Source: Paracamarosporium sp. OC-R06-R3 (taxonomy: Eukaryota; Ascomycota; Dothideomycetes; Pleosporales; Didymosphaeriaceae). From it: a stretch of 64,000 nt of DNA. The translations under genes and the position numbers were made by a program. Every line of letters begins with the position of its first letter. Position 1 is the first letter of the stretch. The stretch lies in NCBI GenBank assembly GCA_019828545.1, contig JACVRA010000210.1, positions 620,531 through 684,530 of the forward strand, read 5' to 3'. This document shows, one piece after another, positions 57,159 to 64,000 of the stretch. The notes beneath the pieces are model-generated. The model was not told the DNA's origin, made no database searches, and was given only the letters and a program-made list of their open reading frames with translations.

Positions 57159-60100
57159 CTATAGCCCAAATTTGCTCTTTACAGCCCCCATGACCAATCC
57201 TCTCTTCTGTTTTGCTACGAACTTGTTCACATCATCCGCCCAGCCCTTACTGTTGTTGTTCAGATTGTCCATGCTATCTCCCACAATGTTCAGCTTTTCC
57301 GTCCGCTCATTCAACTGTCTGGACGCCCACGCGCCCCAGCCCTCCTCCGAGGGGGGAGGCGCAGAAGAAGAGGCGCCAGGCTGACCGACATGGCGCGCTT
57401 CCCTTCGACGCTGCTCTTCATCTGCACGGGCCTGTGCGATCATGTGCTTTGAAGGTGGCCGGTCGGGGCCGCCAATAAGGAGGTCCATGTCCTCCAGGGT
57501 AACATACTGTGTCCCGGAGATCCATTGCATATTCGAGATTTTTGGGCGTGGTGGAAGGAGAAGGTCAGGATTAAGCATAGTATCCCGTGTTTGGTCACTG
57601 TAGAGTGTCAGTTCTAGGGGTCCAGAAACTGGAGGTTACTGACGTACAGCTTCAAGTTTGTACCAAAAACATTGATTAAGGCCATCTCAGCTGGTCCTGT
57701 CCAACCCAGGATGTCACCTGTACTTGTGATCACAGCTTCGGAGAAGCGCCTCGGATCTATGATATCGGACACTTTCACAGCTCCAATCTCTTTCAAGGCA
57801 GGTATCGAGAAGCCCCTTGCGAAGCCGTCCCCAAATAGCCCGACGAGGGCATAACCTAACTCTCTATAGCGGACAACTGCAGCTGAATCACACAGAAACT
57901 CGTTCCATGTCTTGCTCGCACCTTTGTGCGTTGCTGGTTGGAATATCCTGGCCCCGTTTGAAGTGATTGCAAGCAGAACACCGTTTACTTTTGCCCCGTT
58001 TCGTAGCCCGGAAACAGCAGACTGAGAAGCATATGCAGGGCGTCCACTATCCGCATGCATTGGACAGATGTTGATAACCTTGTCGTCCAAGGCACACGCG
58101 CCCGCAAAGCTGACAGAATAGCGGCCACTTGTTTCAGGGAGTAGCTTGAAGGTCGCAATATGACCTAGGTTGGTACCGACATGCAATAGGATGCTCGAGT
58201 AGTCATCGTGCTCAAGCGTCATTACGCTGAACTCAATACTTGTTGGCCACTCTGGCTTCGTTGCTGTCTGCGAAGAGCTTCTCCGAAAGCTACCACGCTT
58301 GTCGGCTTTGATAAAGTCGGACATATTTGCATGGTAGATCATAGTAGGGCCTCTTAGATCGATAACAGCAAGACTCCCGCCTTCAAACCCAGCGGCCACG
58401 AAGCCAACATCTGAATGCTTCAGAGCTGTCACTGGTCCATTCTCTTCAGCTAGCAGCGTAAGCGGCAGCATTCCCTCCTTCAAGGATGCTTCGGTCCGAT
58501 CTTGAACGTCCGTCAGAGCACCTGGTGTATTCTCACCCGGCGGCAATTCTTGACCAAACTGCTTGTTGATACCCCAGCGAAAGACTACGACCTCACCTGA
58601 TCGTAATCCAACTGAGAGTTCGGACGCTGCCCCAGCGTACGAAATGTTTGTGATTTGAACGTGATCCAATCGACCCAAAGCACGTGCTACGTCAAGCTGG
58701 AGCAGTGCATCATTCTCGATCTCATCTGCATGGCCAGCGTCCCACAATCTGACCGTACCGTCCGCGTGGGAGGTCTGAACAATGTTTCGGTGTTCGAATC
58801 GTTTGAGAGGATAGTTAGCTTCATGACCTCCGGTTATGAATTTTGGCCCATGTTGCCGTTTTTCGGTCATTCCTAGCCACCTCGTGCGCTCAACAGGTGC
58901 CAGGCTCGCATGATTCACAAACGGATGTACGAAAGAGAGAGATAAGTGTAACTGATTTGTAGGAGTGATTGGCATCCCGCTTGGGAATGAGAGTGTGATA
59001 ATCTCGCCAGATGCTAGCAGGGCGATGGCGGCAATCGGGTCCTGACATCCCGCAAAATGAGGACTCGTACGGGGTATCAGGCACAGATCAACCACCTCAG
59101 TACCCGGTGGACAAGGCAATATCCTTTGTCGCTTTGGGTTTTCGAAGTGATCTGAGAGTATTTGCCATGATGAAGTATTATATATCGGCGTGCGTCCAAG
59201 TTCGAAGAACGTTAGGCTCTTTGCTTCAATGTTGGAAGGCTGTCCTCCGGCAATAAGGATTCCTGTGTCGTCCGGATCCTCGTTGGCACACCAAGCGATT
59301 TTGAATATGGGGCTCTTGAGCGCAAATGTGCCAGGGCCGGCACCAGGGCTGAAAGTCCCTGGACCGGGTTTATCAACACTGGTGTCGGTCAAAGTTCTGG
59401 CTTGTACAATTCGACCATCCTTGGGATCCCAGACTACAAGACTGCTATCCTCGTGACCAGTCAAAATGAATGTCCCTGTGGGATGCCAGACAGCCTGCGT
59501 CAAGGGCGGACTTCTCTCTTTGAAGATTGAGCCTGGGTCCGAATCTCCTCCGGGTGCGCCTTTCGGCAACACATAGTTGAAGTGCTTGAGAGCTTTGTTC
59601 AGCTTGAACGAGTAAATGACCGCACCGGCATTGTAGCCAATCAGCAAGGTGCCAATGTCGCGGGGGTGCAATGATAGTGTGACGACCGAGGTCAGTCTCG
59701 ATTGGGGGAACTGTTCCCTCCATAGGTTCGGTATCCTGAACTGGGTGAGATGCTCTCTATCCAGGTCATAGGCCAGCACGTCTCCATTTTGTGTTCCTAG
59801 CAGTGCGTAGTCGAGCGTCGGATCGCTATGCAGCGCGGTGATCTTGGCGGGCGGAGAGTGGGCGTTTAGTAGCTTCTTGGTTGCCAGAGAAAACACAGAC
59901 AAATCGTTCCGGGAATCGACGCAGAGGAGCTTCTCGGCGCAAAATTGCAATATCTTCACGGAGGCACGATGCGGAAGGGGAAAGACGACCTCGACGCGCT
60001 TCTGCCCAAAGATGTAGATTTGCCCGAGCCCAAACGTGGTCTCGTTGGTGCCGACGGCAAGGAGCTTTTGTACGGGGTCGTATGCGATCTGCGAGATCTG

Positions 60101-60272
60101 GCTGTTGATACCGAAGTTTTTGATCTGAACGCGCCTGTTAGCCTGCAGCTCCCCAAGATTATCGGGTCGCGGCGGTAGGACATACGTGATCCACCACAAA
60201 GAGATCAGCCCCCAGGCCAACGGAGAGGTCGTTGTGGACGCCCGCTTGCTTTCCACGCAGAAGGTGCGACAT
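57159..60272 (-). CDS. SRO7: Sro7/tomosyn/Lgl-family exocytosis regulator
   Basis: WD40-repeat protein that binds the Rab Sec4 and the t-SNARE Sec9 to regulate fusion of secretory vesicles at sites of polarised growth. Exons 60186-60272, 57648-60124 and 57159-57597 give exactly 1000 residues (introns 61 and 50 bp). The start MSHLLRGKQAGVHNDLSVGL is joined by DLFVVDHIKNFGINSQIS to the first propeller. IAYDPVQKLLAVGT, HRASVKILQF, VWHPTGTFILTGHEDSSLVV and GPKFITGGHEANYP are in the twin beta-propellers. The C terminus after exon 3 carries an R-SNARE-like heptad segment (LNERTEKLNIVGDSMDNL, then FVAKQKRG), the tomosyn hallmark; its zero-layer arginine would be the R of NERTEKL. Acceptor TTCAG at 60125 was chosen over CTAACAG for frame. 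Confidence 0.92.
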
Positions 60273-60754
60273 GGCGGCGTCTCATGTCTTTGTGTCGAGA
60301 GCAGGGCTGCGGTCGTCGCTGACTGCTGTGAGGGCTTGGTTCTCGGTGGCCGGCACGCACAGCAACGCGTCTGCGGGACCCTGCAGCGAATGACGTACCA
60401 ACCAGGGCGGGGCGGGCAGTTCTAAGCGAGCCTTTAGCACTCGACGCCTCTGGGAACAACAACACACATTCAACAAAACGCTGATATTGATATCACATGC
60501 GCATTCTTGCGCCAGTCACTTTTCAGAATGCACAACCCCACTATCCTGCCTGCACCTTGTTGTACACACCCTCCTCCAAGAACATCGAAAAGAGAGTCCA
60601 CAAAGTGTAATACAGCCGGGCCATGCTCCACGGCCCAAATCCTAATCCCGTGATTCCTGTGCGAGACGATATAGAACGCCGCGGATATGCTCTGTCATTA
60701 TTCAAGGTATACCCCCCAAAGATTACAACGCCTGACTCGACACAACAAATTCTC
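60273..60754. other. Promoter region of SRO7 and 3' end of the next gene
   Basis: A minus frame to 60541 ends GPWSMARLYYTLWTLFSMFL with an acidic short tail. It has a single hydrophobic helix and could be the end of a very small membrane protein, but I see no convincing start or splice sites. I call no gene. Confidence 0.35.
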
Positions 60755-63700
60755 TCAAGTCGCCATTGGCGTTCCATTCGGCTGTCCACCGTACTGCCCA
60801 TTTGGAGGTGGCTGAGGAGTTCCTGAGCCTTGCCTGTTGAAGCTGTTCTGCGCTGCAAGTCGGGCTTGTGTCTGTGATGCCTGTTGCTTATCGAGCATCA
60901 TTTGCTGAGGGTTGGACGCATAAGCACTTGTCGAAGCTGCAACTGGAGTGTGAGGTGGCGCATTGCCATATTGCGAAGGGGGATAGTAAGTGCTGCGCAT
61001 CTGACCTCCTGATCCGTAACTAGGCCGAGATCCATAACTCGGTGCGACAGTTGATGGTGCTGTCTTGAGCGGTGATGCAGTGCGTGTCTGATTATTTGGT
61101 GTGGCCCCGTACATTGGAGCGACGTTCTGAGACCGTTGGTAGTAGCCATTTTGTGTTGGTTGCGAATACCGGTTGTGCGATTGACCCTGCGGAGTAGATC
61201 CGTAGTATTGAGGTTGAGTGCCTCCGTAGGTGCTGGGTTGAGACGAACGCTGCGAATAATATTGGCCCGCAGGCGGTTGCGCATAAGATGTCCTCGGTGT
61301 CTGCTGACCATAAGATTGGTTAGCAGGAAAGCTTGGCCTGGGGGTAGCATAGGATGACGTAGGGGCCTGGTATACCTGCGACCCAGAAGAAGAACGCTGG
61401 TAATGGACTGATGGTGACCGGTTGACAGACTGCTGCTGGGGATAGTAGTTCTGAGTAGTTTGCACAGGTCGCGTTCCAGTATGCATAGAAGGCGTTGAGC
61501 GGCCAAACTGCGTACCGGTCTGAGGGTAGTGCGAGTGAGTACCAGATCCACTTGAGACCATACGGGACAATGATGGTGTCGCTGCGGGCGCGGCGACCGG
61601 TACTTTTGCAAGCCTAGACGACTGGTCGTCTTCAAGCACCCCACGGGTGGCTCTATTCTCAACGACCAAGGTCCGGCTGATGTTTAGCTCATCTAGTTGA
61701 TCGCCATTGAGCTTGGCCACCGCATAAGGCGGTAGCTGTGAGATCATTAACGCGAGTTGTGACTTGAGCATGTGGTAGACATCAATCTCATCGGATGACG
61801 GAGTTGATGGACTTCCTGCAAGCGATGCTAGTGATGAGTTCTGTATCACTGGCGTGCGTGGATTGGTGGCCAACGATGAGTTGCGTATCCTCTGGTGAGA
61901 TGCCAGCGTTTCAAGAAGCTCAGATATCTCTTGGAGCACTTCTTCGGCGTCCTTGTCGAGCTCGGCCTTCGCTTCTGCGTTCGGGAAGGGTCCCCCTTCT
62001 ATCGGCTCGAACGTATCAACAGCTTCCTTGAACGCCTCTTCTTCATCCGCTTCGATAACATCGACCGCCGTGTCAGACGAGTCACCCAGGCCTAACAGTT
62101 CCGGATCAATTGGAAACACTTCGTTGAAGCGTTTTTCGCCGACCTTTTGCCACCAAACCATGTTCTTAGTCTCTTCAGGAACGACAGCCGTAGCATCATC
62201 ACGGCTAGGTGCAAAGCTAGAATATGCACTGCGGAAGAGTGCATCCTCTTTGGCTTGTTTCACAGCGGTGAGAGTGGATTCGGGCGGCGGTTGTTGCGCT
62301 TCGCCCATGCTAAGCGCTCGTTGCCTGCTTTTCTTCTTCTCGTTAGGAGACGTGGGATCTTTTGGCATGTCAGTTCCGCCATATCCTAACCAGTTACTGG
62401 TAGCAAGGTTTTGGGTAGCGTAAGAATGTGAGCCCTTGCGACTCGGCTTGGGCGCTTCCGGTGGCGCAAAAGTGACAATGTTACCCTTGGTGGTCAAAGG
62501 TTTTGCAAGCTTAGGCGGATTCAGTTGCGGTAGATGGGCAGGTGCCTTGAATACTTTGCCAATCGTCGCGTTCGCTTTCCTCTTCTCGTCTACATCATCC
62601 GCTAAGGGGAAAACCTCAGTCGTGGAGATGATGTTGGGTAGAGTAGATTCACGTAGTGGTAACGTGACTTTTACCGACATGTCTAACGCAGAAGATTCAT
62701 CATGAGGCGTGACGGAACGGGGTTGTTGTAAACTCGAGAAGAGTTGTTTCGGTCCTTGAGCGCTTCCAAAGAGTGTAAGAACAGTCCGGCTTTCTGGGGA
62801 TTCCACCTGGACTGTGGATACATCCTCATCCTGACCTTCAGTATCTTTCGGCGTGCTGTCCCTGGCCTCTTTCTTGGCCTCCAAGTTGGCTCGTCTAAGC
62901 TCCTCCCTTGTTACCAAACTCTTCGATAACTTCCGGAAAGCCAATGCTCCTGACTGCAGCCTGGTCTCCTCAAGCGTGGATGGTGCAGTAGCCAGTTCGC
63001 CAATGCCGGAACTAGCGAGTATGTCCGTAATCACATCTTCCACATCCTTTTCGAAGTCATCGAATGAATGATACGCGCCGCTTTGCACCAGAGTAGTGAT
63101 GGTGGACGAGCCTGCCGGGGACGAGAGCTTTGCGCGTTTCGCATCGGCCTCGCCGGACGCAGCTCGAGCGGCCGATGCAGTGACAGGATGCGCGAGTATG
63201 GAAGGCTGTGTGTCGTAGCTACTTCGTGTTAGCAGTCCTGCCTCGGAGTGCACTGAGAAACACATGAAATTTAGAAAAACGATGTGATATAGCCAGAGAA
63301 CATCAGGCTGAGTCGGATTGGCCTTGGTCACGCTCATCTTATGGATAAGCAGCGTATCCGATCTTCTGGCCTAGCATTGCAATATTTGCGCCTGACGTCG
63401 GAAGGCCGTTGCACCGAAGTCGAAGAACATGCTGTTGTGTGGAACAGACAAGTAGAGAGGTGTAGTCGCGGGAGATTGCTGGAGCGGTGTTTCTTACCTC
63501 TTCAAGATTGAGAGTATATCCTCGAGCGCAGTCTGCAACGAGCGCACTGCGCTGTTCACGACTTCTGCAGTCGCGACGGGAGACGCGCCATTGATGTTGG
63601 CTACGTCGGTCCCGGTGCGTTTCCGTTTCGCGAGCGAGGGCGACGCGGGTGCGGGCGGCAGCGACGGTGGAGTCAGGGCGCCGTTGGTAGTGGTGGTCAT
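60755..63700 (-). CDS. Large low-complexity protein, unknown; Q/Y/S-rich C terminus
   Basis: Exons 63498-63700 and 60755-63218 encode 888 residues. The intron is 279 bp (GTAAGA donor, GCTAACACGAAGTAG acceptor), longer than usual here, so a small extra exon is possible. The start MTTTTNGALTPPSLPPAPAS is followed by SLAKRKRTG, a nuclear-localisation-like stretch, then helices AVRSLQTALEDILSIL and FDDFEKDVEDVITDILAS. The middle contains ENIVWWQKV-like sequence (here NMVWWQKVGEKRFNEVFPID) and a conserved-looking helix LKSQLALMISQLPPYAVAKL. The last 260 residues are rich in Q, Y, S, G and P (QNYYPQQQ, SQRSSQPSTYGG), a prion-like composition. I do not know the family; a nuclear or RNA-related role is a guess from composition. 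Confidence 0.65.
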
Positions 63701-64000
63701 TGTGATGGGGTCGCCTTTTCGCGACGGAGCGATGCGTGGAAGCGTGCAACGCGCGGAGGATGACCGATGTCGCGGATGCTAGGCGGCCCACAGTCAGCCT
63801 CGACGCAACGCAGCCGTGTGCCGGACGATACAAGTCCACTCGGGCTGGACGTCGGGAGAGTCGTGTGCGCGTCGAGAGATCGGGGCGGGCTGGCGGCGCG
63901 TGAAAGGGTTATCTGGGGGTGGTTTTGATGAGGGTCGACGAGAAGGAACGCAGCCGCCAAGGAATATGCAAGGCGCCTCAACCACACACCCGATCGGCAC
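63701..64000. promoter_or_regulatory. Upstream region of the Q/Y/S-rich protein gene
   Basis: About 300 GC-rich bases to the window edge hold overlapping minus-strand frames (up to 166 residues counting into the intron) that read as non-coding arginine- and proline-rich shadows. The promoter should be here. Confidence 0.4.

Noticed and set aside
60541..60858. Small membrane protein ending in a hydrophobic helix (ARLYYTLWTLFSMFL)
   Set aside because: It overlaps the end of the Q/Y/S-rich gene in another frame, and I found no believable start or intron; transcripts would be needed.

Overview
This is a nuclear segment of a filamentous ascomycete. The gene content (Ole1, Vps41, RSC-type double-bromodomain/BAH protein, Sro7, Cue3, Tsr4, Bud20, Mog1, GH12 glucanase) and the many 46-62 bp introns with CTAAC branch sites and CAG/TAG acceptors fit Dothideomycetes, probably Pleosporales; the order-level placement is an inference from general resemblance. 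About 25 protein genes are packed on both strands without operons. For most multi-exon genes I placed exon borders by eye, and the spliced lengths divide by three.

Layout. 1-5.9 kb: 5' part of the delta-9 desaturase OLE1, ribosomal protein uS10, the RQT ubiquitin-binding subunit Cue3, and a 111-residue unknown. 5.9-8.9 kb: gene-poor, with an A+T-rich patch and an orphan 4-exon gene. 8.9-13.9 kb: accessory-looking; a Rieske oxygenase, a 31-bp tandem repeat and a divergent SNF2 ATPase. 15.3-28.4 kb: dense housekeeping block with a UBL-AN1 zinc finger protein, a cytochrome b5/acyl-CoA dehydrogenase fusion, an RSC1/2-like subunit sharing a divergent promoter with the OTU1 deubiquitinase, and the HOPS subunit Vps41. 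29.5-32.3 kb: an unknown multi-pass membrane protein and a 2EXR-like protein ending in an AT-hook. 33.2-41.6 kb: Mog1, Bud20, mitochondrial aconitase (with a degenerate tandem repeat in its second intron), a short inverted-repeat element, and a GCNA/SprT-like protease. 43.1-51.3 kb: accessory region with a secreted GH12 glucanase, an asparagine synthase gene broken by two frameshifts, and two unknown genes in long gaps. 52.1-64 kb: TatD nuclease, Tsr4, an FAD monooxygenase, Sro7/tomosyn-like protein and a large Q/Y/S-rich unknown.

The housekeeping genes serve several processes: ribosome synthesis and quality control (uS10, Tsr4, Bud20, Cue3), vesicle tethering and fusion (Vps41, Sro7), ubiquitin handling (OTU1, AN1 protein), chromatin (RSC1-like, SNF2, GCNA) and metabolism (OLE1, ACO1). 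I found no CRISPR, rRNA or convincing tRNA, no intact transposon and no obvious secondary-metabolite cluster. The best candidates for follow-up are the 42-bp-armed inverted-repeat element (39.0-39.2 kb), the repeat inside the ACO1 intron that multiplies GTGAGT-like donor sites, the decaying asparagine synthase, the 2EXR/AT-hook protein, and the orphan SNF2 ATPase beside a young minisatellite.
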